Source: UBA10649 sp965278965
GTDB lineage: Bacteria > Actinomycetota > Actinomycetes > S36-B12
Direction of reading: 5' to 3'
NCBI GenBank assembly: GCA_965278965.1
Contig: OZ257127.1
Location: 3,286,001-3,350,000, forward strand
DNA: 64,000 nt
Below are positions 25,084 to 34,627 of the stretch, piece by piece (the stretch's first letter is position 1; the number at the start of each line of letters is the position of its first letter). The translations under genes were made by a program, and so were the position numbers. A model generated the notes under the pieces. It saw nothing but the letters and a program-made list of their open reading frames with translations, was not told where the DNA came from and made no database searches.

Positions 25084-26502
25084 CTACACGGCTTGGGCCT
25101 GGCTGATCTCCTCCAGCGAGCGACCGGTCGTCTCCGGCACCTTGCGCCGGACGAAGAAGATGGACGCGATGGCGAACAGGGTGAAGACGCCGTAGGCGAT
25201 CGTGAGGCTGCGCGCGGCGACGGGCGGGAACGCCGTGGAGACGACGAAGTTCGCCATCCACTGGGCCGCTGCAGCCACGGCGAGTGCCGCAGCGCGGATC
25301 GAGTTGGGGAACATCTCTCCGAGCAGCACCCACACGACCGGCCCCCACGACATCCCGAAGAACACGACGTAGAGGTTGAACGCGACGACGGCGAACCCGG
25401 CCACCGCGCCTTCCAGTTGCGGCTGGCTGCTGCCATCGGGGCCGACGACCTGCGTGGCCGTGCCGAAGACGGCGGTCAGGAGGGCGAGCGTGACGACCAT
25501 CCCGCTCGAGCCGATGAGCAGCAGGCGCTTCCGGCCGATGCGGTCGATGAGCATGATCGCGACGATCGTGGTGGCGACGTTCACCGCGTTGGTGATCATC
25601 GACGTGAGGAACGCCTGGTCCTGCGAGAAGCCGACCGACTCCCAGATGAGGTTGGAGTAGTAGAAGACCGCGTTGATCCCGACGAACTGCTGGAAGGCGC
25701 TGAGGATGATGCCGACCCAGACGATCGGGAGGAGCCCGAAGCGCGGCCCGCGCAGGTCGCCCATCGTCGAGCGGTGCTCCGTGGACATCGTCGCCTGGAT
25801 GTCGGCGACCTTCTGGGACTGGTCGGTCGTGAAGATCGACTCGAGCACCGCCTTGGCCTCGGCCAGACGTCCGCGCTCGACGAGGTACCGCGGCGACTCC
25901 GGCAGCCGCCAGGCGAGCGCGAAGTAGATGACCGCCGGGAACAGCTCGATGAGGAACATCCATTGCCAGGCCTCGATGCCCAGCCACCACGTCGCGGTGG
26001 ACGAGCCAGCAGCGAGCACGATGAAGTAGTTCGTGACCGCGGTGGCCAGGATGCCGAGGACGATCGCCAGCTGCTGGAGGGAGCCCAGGCGCCCCCGCAG
26101 CCCCGCAGGCGCGATCTCCGCGATGTACATCGGCGCGATGACGCTCGCGACGCCGATGCCCGCGCCGCCGATGAGGCGCCACAGCATGAGAACCTCGACG
26201 TTCGGCGGGAACGCCGTGCCGACGGCCGAGACGGCGAACAGCGCCGCGGCGATGAGCATGGTCCGTCGGCGCCCGAGCGCGTCGGCGAGCTGCCCGGCGA
26301 ACCAGGCGCCGATGGCGGAGCCGATGAGCGCGATCGAGACGACGAAGGCCATGACCCCGGATCCGAGGTCGTACGTCGCGGCGATCGCCGAGTTGGCGCC
26401 ATTGATGACGGCGGAGTCGAAGCCGAACAGGAACCCGCCGAGTGCAGCGGTGCTGGCGAGGCCGACGACCCGTCCGGTGCGGTAGTCCGTGCTGCCGGGC
26501 AT
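25084..26502 (-). CDS. sugar porter of the major facilitator superfamily
   Basis: A 472-residue, 12-helix transporter. Sugar-porter hallmarks are LADALGRRRTML after helix 2, LPESPRYLVERG after helix 6, LIDRIGRKRLLL after helix 8 and VPETTGRSLEEISQ at the C-terminus. QQFVGINAVFYYSN carries the QQ-x-x-G-x-N sugar-binding motif of helix 7. It likely imports a monosaccharide with protons. TAGCGT at 26509-26514 lies six bases before the ATG. Confidence 0.92.
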   Translation of the reverse strand: MPGSTDYRTGRVVGLASTAALGGFLFGFDSAVINGANSAIAATYDLGSGVMAFVVSIALIGSAIGAWFAGQLADALGRRRTMLIAAALFAVSAVGTAFPPNVEVLMLWRLIGGAGIGVASVIAPMYIAEIAPAGLRGRLGSLQQLAIVLGILATAVTNYFIVLAAGSSTATWWLGIEAWQWMFLIELFPAVIYFALAWRLPESPRYLVERGRLAEAKAVLESIFTTDQSQKVADIQATMSTEHRSTMGDLRGPRFGLLPIVWVGIILSAFQQFVGINAVFYYSNLIWESVGFSQDQAFLTSMITNAVNVATTIVAIMLIDRIGRKRLLLIGSSGMVVTLALLTAVFGTATQVVGPDGSSQPQLEGAVAGFAVVAFNLYVVFFGMSWGPVVWVLLGEMFPNSIRAAALAVAAAAQWMANFVVSTAFPPVAARSLTIAYGVFTLFAIASIFFVRRKVPETTGRSLEEISQAQAV

Positions 26503-26554
26503 GGGGCGACGCTAGCGGGACGAGGCACTTGCGCGGCGGCCTTACCCTTATCCG

Positions 26555-27898
26555 GTGCGTCAACTTCCCCGGACCCTGCTGACGGCCGCCCTCGTGGCAG
26601 CCGTCATCGCTGCCTCCGCGATCGGGCTTGCCCCCTCGGCGACCGCTGCTCGCCCCGCCGCCGTCGTGCCGACCGCCCCCACGATCACCTCGGTGGTCGG
26701 GGGACTGGTCGCTGGCCAGCTCGTCGTCACCTACACCGCACCGGTGTCCGACGGCGAGTCTCCCGTGACCGCGTACGAGGTGTCGGTCGACGCCGGCGTC
26801 ACGTGGTGGCCATGCGTCGGCGTCACCGGGTCGTGCACGCTCACGAACCTCACGAACGGCACGCCCTACTCGGTGTCGCTGCGGGCGGTGAACGCGGTCG
26901 GCCCCGGTCCGGCGAGCGTCCCCGTCGCCGCCACCCCCAGCATCCCCGTGCCCCCGGACCCCGACAAGCCCGCGATCCTGCCCAAGCCGCGGACGTGGGT
27001 CGGCGCGAGCTTCCGGTCGGCGATCAACAGCCTCGGCGTGAGCGGAGCCACGACCCGGCTCGGCGTCGGGACCCTCCCGGCGCTCACCTTCACCCAGGCG
27101 ATCCCCAACAAGGCCGTCGTCGAGAAGCACCTGTCCGTCAAGGCGCTCACGAGTGACGGCACGACTCGCGTCGTGAAGGGTGCGTGGGGCTGGATCAGCG
27201 ACCGGACCGCGATCTTCCGGCCGGCGAAGTACTGGCCCGGGCGCGCGCACATCACGATCACCTCGACGCTGGACCGCGCCGTCCTCGGCAAGTCCGGCAA
27301 GAAGTTCGTCATCGGCTCGCCGAAGCTGGCGACGACCTGGTCGTTCGACACCGCCCGCAAGCTCATCGCGCGGGTCGACGGCAAGACCGACCGCATGAAG
27401 GTCTACGTCGACGGCAAGAAGATCAAGGACTTCGGCGTCTCCCTGGGCAAGACCGACTGGGAGACGCGCAACGGCGTGAAGGTCATCAGCACGCAGAAGG
27501 AGCCCACGCACACGTACACGAGCCAGTCCCTCGGGCTCGGGCCGGCGGAGGAGTACGAGCTCGTCGCGCCGTGGAACACCCGGCTCACCCCGACCGGAGA
27601 GTTCATCCACACGGCGACCTGGGCGTACGGCCGTATCGGCCGCTACAACGGCTCGCACGGCTGCACGAACATGTTCGAGCAGGACGCCAAGTGGATCTAC
27701 GACAAGACGATTCCCGGCGACGTCGTCGAGTACACGAACACCGGCGGCTCGACCGTTCCGTCATGGAACGGCGCCGGCGGCATGTGGAACATCCCGTGGG
27801 ACATGTGGCTCGACAAGTCCGCCCTGCACGCCCCCAACGGCAAGCCCAACACCGCGAACGTCATGTCCGGCAGCGGCGGCATCCAGGCGAGCGCCTGA
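26555..27898 (+). CDS. secreted L,D-transpeptidase with a fibronectin-III-like domain
   Basis: A 447-residue exported enzyme. Residues 1-32 are a signal peptide (LLTAALVAAVIAASAIGL, cleavage near ATAA). Residues 38-125 resemble a fibronectin type III domain, and residues 155-260 an Ig-like domain that often precedes the catalytic part. The YkuD domain ends with GRYNGSHGCTNM, with nucleophile Cys370. Such enzymes make 3-3 peptidoglycan cross-links or attach proteins to the wall. TACCCT at 26543-26548 is six bases before the GTG start. The Trp-rich C-terminal tail after the catalytic domain is unusual. Confidence 0.9.
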   Translation: MRQLPRTLLTAALVAAVIAASAIGLAPSATAARPAAVVPTAPTITSVVGGLVAGQLVVTYTAPVSDGESPVTAYEVSVDAGVTWWPCVGVTGSCTLTNLTNGTPYSVSLRAVNAVGPGPASVPVAATPSIPVPPDPDKPAILPKPRTWVGASFRSAINSLGVSGATTRLGVGTLPALTFTQAIPNKAVVEKHLSVKALTSDGTTRVVKGAWGWISDRTAIFRPAKYWPGRAHITITSTLDRAVLGKSGKKFVIGSPKLATTWSFDTARKLIARVDGKTDRMKVYVDGKKIKDFGVSLGKTDWETRNGVKVISTQKEPTHTYTSQSLGLGPAEEYELVAPWNTRLTPTGEFIHTATWAYGRIGRYNGSHGCTNMFEQDAKWIYDKTIPGDVVEYTNTGGSTVPSWNGAGGMWNIPWDMWLDKSALHAPNGKPNTANVMSGSGGIQASA

Positions 27899-27935
27899 CC
27901 GGTCCGGACGGGTCCGCGCCTGCCAGACTGGGCGC

Positions 27936-28727
27936 GTGACGGGGTTCGACGACGCGACGCTCCTTCGTCCCGTGGGCGACGGAGCGTTCGCCTGGGATGT
28001 CCCGGACGGCTGGCAGCAAGGGCGCGGCGCCTGGGGTGGCCTGGTCGTCGGCGCGATGGTGCGTGCGCTGACCGTCCAGGAGCCGGCGCCTGTCCGCTCC
28101 GTGAGCGTCCAGATCAGCACCCCGGCCGTCGTCGGGGAGCAGCGCGTCGAGGTGGCTGTCCTGCGCCGCGGCACCTCCATGACGACGTGGCGAGCCTCGA
28201 TCACCTCGGCCGCCGGGGTACCCGTCGCATCGATGGTGGCGATCACGGGCGTGGCGCGGTCCAGCAGCGCCGCGAGTGTCGGCTGGGGTGTCACCGACGC
28301 CCCGGTGCTCCCGCCCGCGGTCGACGTCCCCGTGGTGCCCGTCACGGGCCCGATCGGACCGGTGTTCGCCCAGCACGTGGAGTTCCGGCCGGTTCACGGT
28401 CTGCCGCTGTCCGGCAGCCACGCCCGGACCGCGGGGTGGGTCCGCCTCCAGGAGCCGGCGTCGCCGACGTCTGCGTGGCTCCTGGCCCTCGTGGACGCGT
28501 GGTGGCCGGCCAGCATGCCGGCCTTCACGGACGTCGTGCGGATCGCCACGGTCAACTTCACGGCGAACCTGCTGGTCGAACCGGCCACGATCGACCCGGG
28601 AGTTCCGCTCGCCTACGACGCGCACGTGTCGGGCGCTGTCGACGGGTTCACGAGCGAGCACCGCAGCCTGTGGACCAGCGACGGGCGCCTGGCGGTCGAC
28701 AACCTGCAGACCATCGTCGTCGGGTAG
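27936..28727 (+). CDS. acyl-CoA thioesterase-like protein
   Basis: A 263-residue double hot-dog protein. GRGAWGGLVVGAMVRALT is the typical first-half helix motif, and FTSEHRSLWTSDGRLAVDNLQTIVVG closes the second half as in TesB-like thioesterases of actinobacteria. It probably hydrolyses acyl-CoA; chain length is unknown. CAGACT (27924-27929) six bases before the GTG suggests a leaderless start. Confidence 0.8.
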   Translation: MTGFDDATLLRPVGDGAFAWDVPDGWQQGRGAWGGLVVGAMVRALTVQEPAPVRSVSVQISTPAVVGEQRVEVAVLRRGTSMTTWRASITSAAGVPVASMVAITGVARSSSAASVGWGVTDAPVLPPAVDVPVVPVTGPIGPVFAQHVEFRPVHGLPLSGSHARTAGWVRLQEPASPTSAWLLALVDAWWPASMPAFTDVVRIATVNFTANLLVEPATIDPGVPLAYDAHVSGAVDGFTSEHRSLWTSDGRLAVDNLQTIVVG

Positions 28728-28789
28728 CCCCGCGCGCAGCGGGCCCGCGTCTCCGGCGAACCGGGCCGTTCGCGTGACAGGATGCCGCC

Positions 28790-30931
28790 ATGGAGGACCA
28801 GAACGCCCTGATCGCCCCGTCTACTCAGTCCGTGCTGCCCCACGCGCTCAACCGCGTGGTCGGCGCGTTCGGGCCGGACCGGAGCCTGACCGAGCGCGTC
28901 GCGCTGTTCGCGGCGGCCGCGTCCGTCGGCGCATCGTTCGAGCCGGGTCTGCAGCCCCGCAGCACCGTCGACCAGGCGATAGCGACCGGCGTGATCTCGG
29001 CGACGACCTTGTCCGCGGTCACGGCCACCCAGAGCGGGATCGAGGCGGTCGCCCGGGCGCTCATCGGGCGTCGGCGGGACACCGCCACCACGTCCGCGCG
29101 GCTCGCGTTCACCGTCGGCAGCAACATCGTCATCGGGGCCGTGGCCGAGGGCGTGTCCCGGGCACTGCCGCCACGCGAGGACGAGCGGATGCGCCGCGGC
29201 CTCGTGCGGGTCGCCGCCAACCGGGTCGCCCGCGTCGCTGTGATGGGCGCGGCGGTGTCCTCGGTGATCGGCGCGGCCGACATCGTCAAGGAGCGCAACA
29301 CCCGACGCGGCTGGATCACGCGGCTTCCGATGGCCCTGCCGGTGGGCATGGCCATGTCGGCGTGGCACATCCACCGCGTGCACAGCAACGCCGCCGCCAT
29401 GGGCGACACCACCATCAAGGACGTGTCCCTCGCGAAGTCCGGCGCGATCGCCGTCGGCGTGGGCACCGGCGTCATCGGCCTGCAGTTCGGGGAGCGGGCT
29501 ATCGCCCGGGGCGTCTCGAAGGTTCTGGCGCGGGTCGCGCCGAACTACGACGTCGTCGCCAACCCCGTCGGGCACGTGGTCGCGCTGACCATGCTCGGCG
29601 CCGCGCTGGCCGGCGGCTACGAGTACGCGGTCCGACGCGTCGAGCAGGGCGGCGCGGCCGTCGAGCCGGCGTACGAGGTCGCCGCGTCTTCGCCGATGGT
29701 CTCGGGCAGCCCGGAGAGCCTGGTCCCCTTCGACACGCTTTCTCGTGAGGGCCGCCGGTTCGTCAACATGGTGCTCACGCGCGAGGAGATCGAGGAGGTC
29801 ATGGGGGAGCCGGCGGTCGCTGACCCCATCCGCCTGTTCGTGGGGCTCGACACCGCGGCCGAGCTCGAGGACCGCGTCGACCTCGTCATGGACGAGCTTG
29901 TGCGCACGGGGGCGTTCGATCGGTCCGTGCTGTGCTTCGCATCGCCGACGGGATCCGGCTACATCAACTACGTGCTGGCCGAGGCGCTGGAGTACATGAC
30001 CCTCGGCGACTGCGCCATCGCCACGATGCAGTACTCGATGCTGCCCTCCTCGATGTCGTTGACGCGTACGGGCCTGGCGGTCGAGCAGAACCGCGACCTC
30101 ATGCACGCGATCACCGGCTACCTGCGCGGCATCCCGCCGGAGCGTCGCCCGAAGTTCGTGCTGTTCGGCGAGAGCCTCGGCGCCCTGACGATGCAGGACG
30201 TCTGGCGGCACCGCACCGTCACCGCGATCGACCACGACTTCGTGCACTCGTCGATCTACCTGGGCACCCCGTCGGCGACGGAGTTCGCGAAGGGATGGCG
30301 GCTCAACCCGGACAAGGTCGACCCCGAGGGCAAGGTGTTGGAGGTCGACGGGTTCGGCGACTACCTCGATCTCGACGAGGAACGCCGCGCCCGCGTGCGG
30401 CACGTGCTCATCAGCCACTACGACGACCCGATCCCGAAGTTCGGGACGAATATCCTGCTTCGCCGCCCCTGGTGGCTCGGCCCGCCCGACCAGCGACCTC
30501 CGCGGGTGCCGAAGTCGACCCGGTGGCGTCCGGGTGTCAGCTTCGTCCTCACCGCGGTCGACCTCATCAACGCGATGGAGGTCGTGCCCGGCACGTTCGG
30601 CCGCCGTGGACACGACTACCGCGAGGACATCGCGCGGTTCGTCTCGGCCGCATACGACCTCCCGGTCACGCCGACCCAGCTGCGTTCGATCGAGGCCGCC
30701 CTTCGCGAGCGCGAGCTTCAGTGGGCGCAGAAGCGCGTCGTCACCGAGCAGGTCGCCCGCGCCCGGGAGGCGCTGCTGCGGGAGTTCAAGAGCTGGGGCG
30801 TCAGCAGCGACAGCAGCAGCCAGGCCGACGCCGTGCTCCGGCAGGTGCTCTCGACGCCGACCGGTGCGATCGCGGGGGAGGCCCGCGACGTCGTGGACCC
30901 GCGCGAACCCGCCCCGCAGCCCGTCGCCTAG
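28790..30931 (+). CDS. membrane alpha/beta hydrolase (Abhydrolase_9 type)
   Basis: A 713-residue protein. The N-terminal about 300 residues are rich in Ala/Gly/Val hydrophobic stretches, matching the membrane-bound N-terminal region of this family. Residues about 300-600 form the hydrolase part: IRLFVGLDTAAELEDRVDLVMDEL, then the nucleophile elbow FVLFGESLGALTMQ and a late His in VLISHYDDPIPKFG. The C-terminus is helical and charged. The family is common in actinobacteria; the substrate is unknown, possibly a lipid. CAGGAT at 28778-28783 precedes the ATG by six bases. Confidence 0.82.
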   Translation: MEDQNALIAPSTQSVLPHALNRVVGAFGPDRSLTERVALFAAAASVGASFEPGLQPRSTVDQAIATGVISATTLSAVTATQSGIEAVARALIGRRRDTATTSARLAFTVGSNIVIGAVAEGVSRALPPREDERMRRGLVRVAANRVARVAVMGAAVSSVIGAADIVKERNTRRGWITRLPMALPVGMAMSAWHIHRVHSNAAAMGDTTIKDVSLAKSGAIAVGVGTGVIGLQFGERAIARGVSKVLARVAPNYDVVANPVGHVVALTMLGAALAGGYEYAVRRVEQGGAAVEPAYEVAASSPMVSGSPESLVPFDTLSREGRRFVNMVLTREEIEEVMGEPAVADPIRLFVGLDTAAELEDRVDLVMDELVRTGAFDRSVLCFASPTGSGYINYVLAEALEYMTLGDCAIATMQYSMLPSSMSLTRTGLAVEQNRDLMHAITGYLRGIPPERRPKFVLFGESLGALTMQDVWRHRTVTAIDHDFVHSSIYLGTPSATEFAKGWRLNPDKVDPEGKVLEVDGFGDYLDLDEERRARVRHVLISHYDDPIPKFGTNILLRRPWWLGPPDQRPPRVPKSTRWRPGVSFVLTAVDLINAMEVVPGTFGRRGHDYREDIARFVSAAYDLPVTPTQLRSIEAALRERELQWAQKRVVTEQVARAREALLREFKSWGVSSDSSSQADAVLRQVLSTPTGAIAGEARDVVDPREPAPQPVA

Positions 30932-30945
30932 GGCACGTCCGTCAG

Positions 30946-31557
30946 TCAGGCGTCGGGGTCGATGACGATCGTCTTCGACAGCTCCATGACGCGCGCGACG
31001 TAGCCCTCGGTCTCCGGGAACGGCGGGATCCCGTCGTACTTCCGCACCGCGCCGTACCCGGCGTTGTACGCGGCGAGGGTGTTGCGCAGGCGGTTCCCGG
31101 ACGCGTCTCGCACGAGCTGCCGGTTCACGCAGTTCAGCGCGGCGGCCGAGTGGATGGCGTCGACGGCGTTCCAGATGTCGGCCTGACCGTTGCCGTCGGC
31201 GTCGATGCCGTACTGGTCCCACACCGCGGGCATGAACTGCGCGATCCCGCGCGCCCCCGCCGGGGACACCGCGCGCGCGTCCCAGCCGCTCTCCGCGGCG
31301 ATCTGCGCCGCAAGCACCTCCACCGGGACCGCCGGGCACCGCTTGGCCGCCTTGCGCAGGACCGGCCGCAGCTCCTCGGGCACGACGACTGCTGAGCCGA
31401 TGCTCCCGCGCTGCGTGGCGGTCGTCAGCGCAACCCAGGCGGCGACCGCGACCGAGCCGACAAGGGCGATGACCACGAGCGAGGCGACGAGCCGGACGGC
31501 GCGGGACGGTCCGCGCCGACGCGGCGTGCCCGCGGCCGGCGGGGGAGTCGCAGTCAC
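30946..31557 (-). CDS. membrane-anchored lytic transglycosylase
   Basis: A 203-residue protein with a short basic N-terminus, one transmembrane helix (residues 24-48) and an SLT-type domain. AAQIAAESGWDARAVSPAGARGIAQFMPAVW carries the catalytic Glu (AAESGW) and the SP-x-GA-x-G motif, and NTLAAYNAGYGAVRKYDGIPPFPETEGYV is the conserved closing segment. It cleaves peptidoglycan outside the membrane. TACCGT at 31563-31568 is five bases before the GTG. Confidence 0.9.
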   Translation of the reverse strand: MTATPPPAAGTPRRRGPSRAVRLVASLVVIALVGSVAVAAWVALTTATQRGSIGSAVVVPEELRPVLRKAAKRCPAVPVEVLAAQIAAESGWDARAVSPAGARGIAQFMPAVWDQYGIDADGNGQADIWNAVDAIHSAAALNCVNRQLVRDASGNRLRNTLAAYNAGYGAVRKYDGIPPFPETEGYVARVMELSKTIVIDPDA

Positions 31558-31623
31558 GTGTCACGGTAACCCGAGCGCCACGGGGTTTGTCCAACCCGTG
31601 GGCCGCGCGTAGCGTGTCGCGGT

Positions 31624-32805
31624 GTGACGAGCGACGCAGGCGGTGCCGCGGGCTCGTCCGACCCCCGAGTGCCCGACCTGTCCACACCACAGGTCCAGAG
31701 CATGTTCGAGAAGCAGCTCGCCGAGGCGTTCGCGCAGCTCGGCTGCTTCAACCTCGCCGTGTTCGGCAAGACGGGCGTCGGCAAGTCGACGCTCGTCAAC
31801 GCGATCTTCGGCCGCGACGTCGCCGCCACGGGAGTCGGCAGCCCCGTGACGCGCGGGCTGGTCTACTACCGGCACCCCGACGGCTTCCTCGGGCTGTACG
31901 ACTCCGAGGGCTTCGAGACCGGCACCGCCGGCGACGCGATCGTCAACGGCTTGCGGCGGCTCGTCGCCGACCACCGCACGCGTCCGGTCGCCGAGCAGAT
32001 CCACGCGGCGTGGTACCTCGTCCGCTGGTCGGACCGGCGGTTCGAGCAGGCGCAGGTGCAGTTCGTCCGCGAGCTCATCGACCTCGGACTGCCCGTCATC
32101 GTCGTGCTGACCCAGGTGCCCAGCCGCGACGGGCAGGTCCACCCGGATGCGGCGCAGTTCGCCGAGTACATCGCCTCGCTGGGCCTTCCCATCCGCCCGC
32201 ACGGCCGGGTCGTGATGACCAACGCGTTGGCCGACACCTTCACCGGCAGCCCGGTCTTCGGCTTGCAGGGGCTGCTGGACGACACGTACCTCGTCATCCC
32301 GGAGGCGGCCTCGTCGGCCCTGACCGCGGCGCAGGTCGTCGACGTCGGGCGCAAGAAAAAAGCCGTCGCGGCGATCATCAACCAGGCCGTTCTGGTCGCC
32401 GCTGGTATCGGCGCAACGCCGATCCCCTTCGCTGACGCGGCGCTCCTGGTCCCGAACCAGGTGACGATGATCGCCCGGATCACCGCGGCGTACGGGTTGC
32501 CGCCGAACCGCTCGCGCGCGCTCTCGGCCGCGGGGGCGCTCGTGCTCACCGGTGGGGCGACGATGGCGGGCCGGTACGCCGTGACCGGGCTGCTGAAGAT
32601 GATCCCCGGCGGTGTCGTCGTCGGCTCGGCGATCTCGGCCTCCGTCGCCGGGACGCTCACGAAAGCCGTCGGCCATGCGTGGTCGAACGTGTGCGAGTAC
32701 GCGCTCAGTCTTGACGACGCACAGCGTGCGGCGTTCCTGGACAGCCCCCAGGTGACCGAACGATTCCTGTCCGCCCTCAAGCACGCCCAGCGCGGACAGC
32801 GCTGA
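31624..32805 (+). CDS. GTPase with DUF697-like membrane tail
   Basis: A 393-residue protein. The G-domain covers residues 35-210: G1 FGKTGVGKST, switch region with VGSPVTRG, G3 LYDSEGFE (Asp then Gly spaced as DxxG), and G4-like VVLTQVPSRD, where Gln replaces the usual Lys of NKxD/TKxD. Residues 240-350 contain hydrophobic stretches (LVLTGGATMAGRYAV, GGVVVGSAISASVAGTL) like DUF697 proteins, which bind membranes. GTG 31624 follows TAGCGT at 31610-31615. The role is unknown. Confidence 0.78.
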   Translation: MTSDAGGAAGSSDPRVPDLSTPQVQSMFEKQLAEAFAQLGCFNLAVFGKTGVGKSTLVNAIFGRDVAATGVGSPVTRGLVYYRHPDGFLGLYDSEGFETGTAGDAIVNGLRRLVADHRTRPVAEQIHAAWYLVRWSDRRFEQAQVQFVRELIDLGLPVIVVLTQVPSRDGQVHPDAAQFAEYIASLGLPIRPHGRVVMTNALADTFTGSPVFGLQGLLDDTYLVIPEAASSALTAAQVVDVGRKKKAVAAIINQAVLVAAGIGATPIPFADAALLVPNQVTMIARITAAYGLPPNRSRALSAAGALVLTGGATMAGRYAVTGLLKMIPGGVVVGSAISASVAGTLTKAVGHAWSNVCEYALSLDDAQRAAFLDSPQVTERFLSALKHAQRGQR

Positions 32806-32860
32806 CGGAGCAGGCCGCCAGGTGTTAGCGTCCGGGCGACGAGCGAAACGGGAGGACACG

Positions 32861-33325
32861 ATGAAGAAGGCCCTTGTGGCGGCAGCCGCCGTGGCCGGTG
32901 CGGCCGCGGCTGTCGTGCTGTGGCGTCGCCGGAACGCGGCGGACGACGTGTCATCGACCGCAAGCCTGTGGGCCGACTCCGTCGGGGACGCCGCCCACAC
33001 GACCGCCGGGACCCTCAGCTCGGCGGCGACCACGCTCTCGGCGGCGGCCGATACGGCGGCGCAGAAGGTGGCGGACACCGCTGCGACGGTCGGTGCGACC
33101 GTAGCCTCCGCCGCGGACAAGACCGGCCGCACAGCTGATCGGCTCGCCGACGTGACCGACGCGACCGCCCACGACGTGGCCGACGCGGTCGCCCAGGGCG
33201 CGTCGGGGACCGAGGCCGACACCGCGGCGACTCCGGTCGAGGCGACCCCCAAGCCGGCCCGCCGGCGCACGCGCACCTCGGCTGCCGCGACGACGGAGCC
33301 GGCGGAAGAGGCCTCGCCCGCGTAG
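32861..33325 (+). CDS. Ala/Thr-rich membrane-anchored protein, unknown
   Basis: A 154-residue protein with an N-terminal hydrophobic anchor (residues 5-20, KKALVAAAAVAGAAAAVVLW), then a low-complexity Ala/Thr/Asp region with heptad-like repeats (ADTAAQKVADTAATVGATV), and a basic, Arg-Thr-rich tail. It resembles small helical envelope proteins of actinobacteria but has no domain I can name. GGGAGGA is five bases before the ATG. Confidence 0.6.
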   Translation: MKKALVAAAAVAGAAAAVVLWRRRNAADDVSSTASLWADSVGDAAHTTAGTLSSAATTLSAAADTAAQKVADTAATVGATVASAADKTGRTADRLADVTDATAHDVADAVAQGASGTEADTAATPVEATPKPARRRTRTSAAATTEPAEEASPA

Positions 33326-33348
33326 GCGCAGTACGCCCGCAGCGAACG

Positions 33349-33380
33349 AACCCGGGAATCCCCCGGCGGGTCCGGGTGTT
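33349..33380 (+). terminator. hairpin between two plus-strand genes
   Basis: AACCCGG pairs with CCGGGTGTT around a GC-rich loop. No long T tract follows, so it is a weak candidate. Confidence 0.35.
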
Positions 33381-33403
33381 GGCGCGGGGAGGAGGTGCGC
33401 GAC

Positions 33404-34321
33404 ATGCGACCGGCAGACGAGTTGATCACCTGGCACCGAGACGTCGAGTTCGACGAGCGTCCTGTGCTCCTGTACGCGTTCTCTGGCTTCGTGGACGCCG
33501 GTGGCGGCGTGAAGATCGCGGCCGACCACCTGCTGGCCACGCTCGACCACCAGCTGGTCGCGACCTTCGACGTCGACGAGCTCATGGACTATCGGGCGCG
33601 GCGGCCACGCATGTCGTTCGTCGTCGACCACTTCGCCTCCGTCGAGCTGGAGCAGATCGGCCTGCACGTCGTGGCCGACGCGTCCGGGCACCGGTTCCTC
33701 CTCCTCACCGGGCCTGAGCCGGACTACCAATGGCTGCGGTTCATCGCTGCCGTCCAGCAGATCGCGGAGCGCTTCGACGTGCGCCTGGCCGTCGGCATGT
33801 CGGCCATCCCGTGGCCGACACCGCACACGCGTCCCCTCGGCCTGACCGTGCACGGCAGTCAGCCCGATCTCGTCACTGGCCCGGTGGCGCCCATCGGCGA
33901 GGTCGAGGTTCCCGGCCACGTGAGCGCGATGCTCGAGCTCCAGCTCGGCCAGAGCGGCCTGCCGTCGATGGGTGTGACCGCGCAGGTGCCGCACTACCTC
34001 GTCCAGTTCGCCTACCCCCGGTCCGCGACGACGCTGCTGGCCGGCGTCGCCGCCGCGTCGGGCCTGGACCTGCCCGCGGGGGAGCTCGAGGCGTCGGCCC
34101 AGCAGGCGGACGTCGATGTCGCCAACCAGGTCGAGGGCAACGCGGAGTTCGCCACGGTGGTCACCGCGCTCGAGCAGCAGTACGACCAGCTCGCGGCGCT
34201 GCCCGGCCGCGCGATCGCCGGTGGTCTCGCTGGCCAGTCCCTGCCCTCGGCGGACGAGCTGGCCGCCCAGGTGGAGGAGTTCTTGTCGTCGCTCCCGGAG
34301 TCCGACGACCCCACCATCTGA
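33404..34321 (+). CDS. PAC2-family protein
   Basis: A 305-residue member of the PAC2 (proteasome assembly chaperone-like) family common in actinobacteria. Recognisable are PVLLYAFSGFVDAGGGVKIAADHLL, FDVDELMDYRARRP, LTGPEPDYQWLRF and the long helical C-terminal part VDVANQVEGNAEFATVVTALEQQYD. Function is unknown; it is not proof of a proteasome. The ATG at 33404 is preferred over GTG 33395 because GGGGAGGAG directly abuts the GTG but is well spaced for the ATG. Confidence 0.88.
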   Translation: MRPADELITWHRDVEFDERPVLLYAFSGFVDAGGGVKIAADHLLATLDHQLVATFDVDELMDYRARRPRMSFVVDHFASVELEQIGLHVVADASGHRFLLLTGPEPDYQWLRFIAAVQQIAERFDVRLAVGMSAIPWPTPHTRPLGLTVHGSQPDLVTGPVAPIGEVEVPGHVSAMLELQLGQSGLPSMGVTAQVPHYLVQFAYPRSATTLLAGVAAASGLDLPAGELEASAQQADVDVANQVEGNAEFATVVTALEQQYDQLAALPGRAIAGGLAGQSLPSADELAAQVEEFLSSLPESDDPTI

Positions 34322-34627
34322 CCGCCCGGCCATCCGAGAGGATGCCGACCGGGCAGCGTGAGGGCATCGTGAGTCTTCGATGATGTGCTCAGTCCTGTCG
34401 TTGTCCGCAACCCCCACGCGCCGACGGCTTAGCACGACCACAACTGAATCCCGCGCTCGACGCGGCCACGGTCGGCGGCCCCGTCTCGCAGGTCCGGAAG
34501 GTGCGCTGGGCTCCCCTAGTGCTCGGCGCACCTCCACCCAGCGGATCTGCGATCGACGGGGCCGCCTTTCCGTGTCCGGAAGGCATGCGGGGTTCTTCTC
34601 CCAGGCTCGCGCCCTGCCGTCGTCGCG
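34322..34627 (+). other. convergent intergenic region with hairpins, no gene seen
   Basis: 306 bases between two converging genes. An 8-base stem (AGGTGCGC 34499-34506 with GCGCACCT 34526-34533) and an imperfect hairpin at 34564-34584 may end transcription in one or both directions. No coding frame with a credible start was found. Confidence 0.4.
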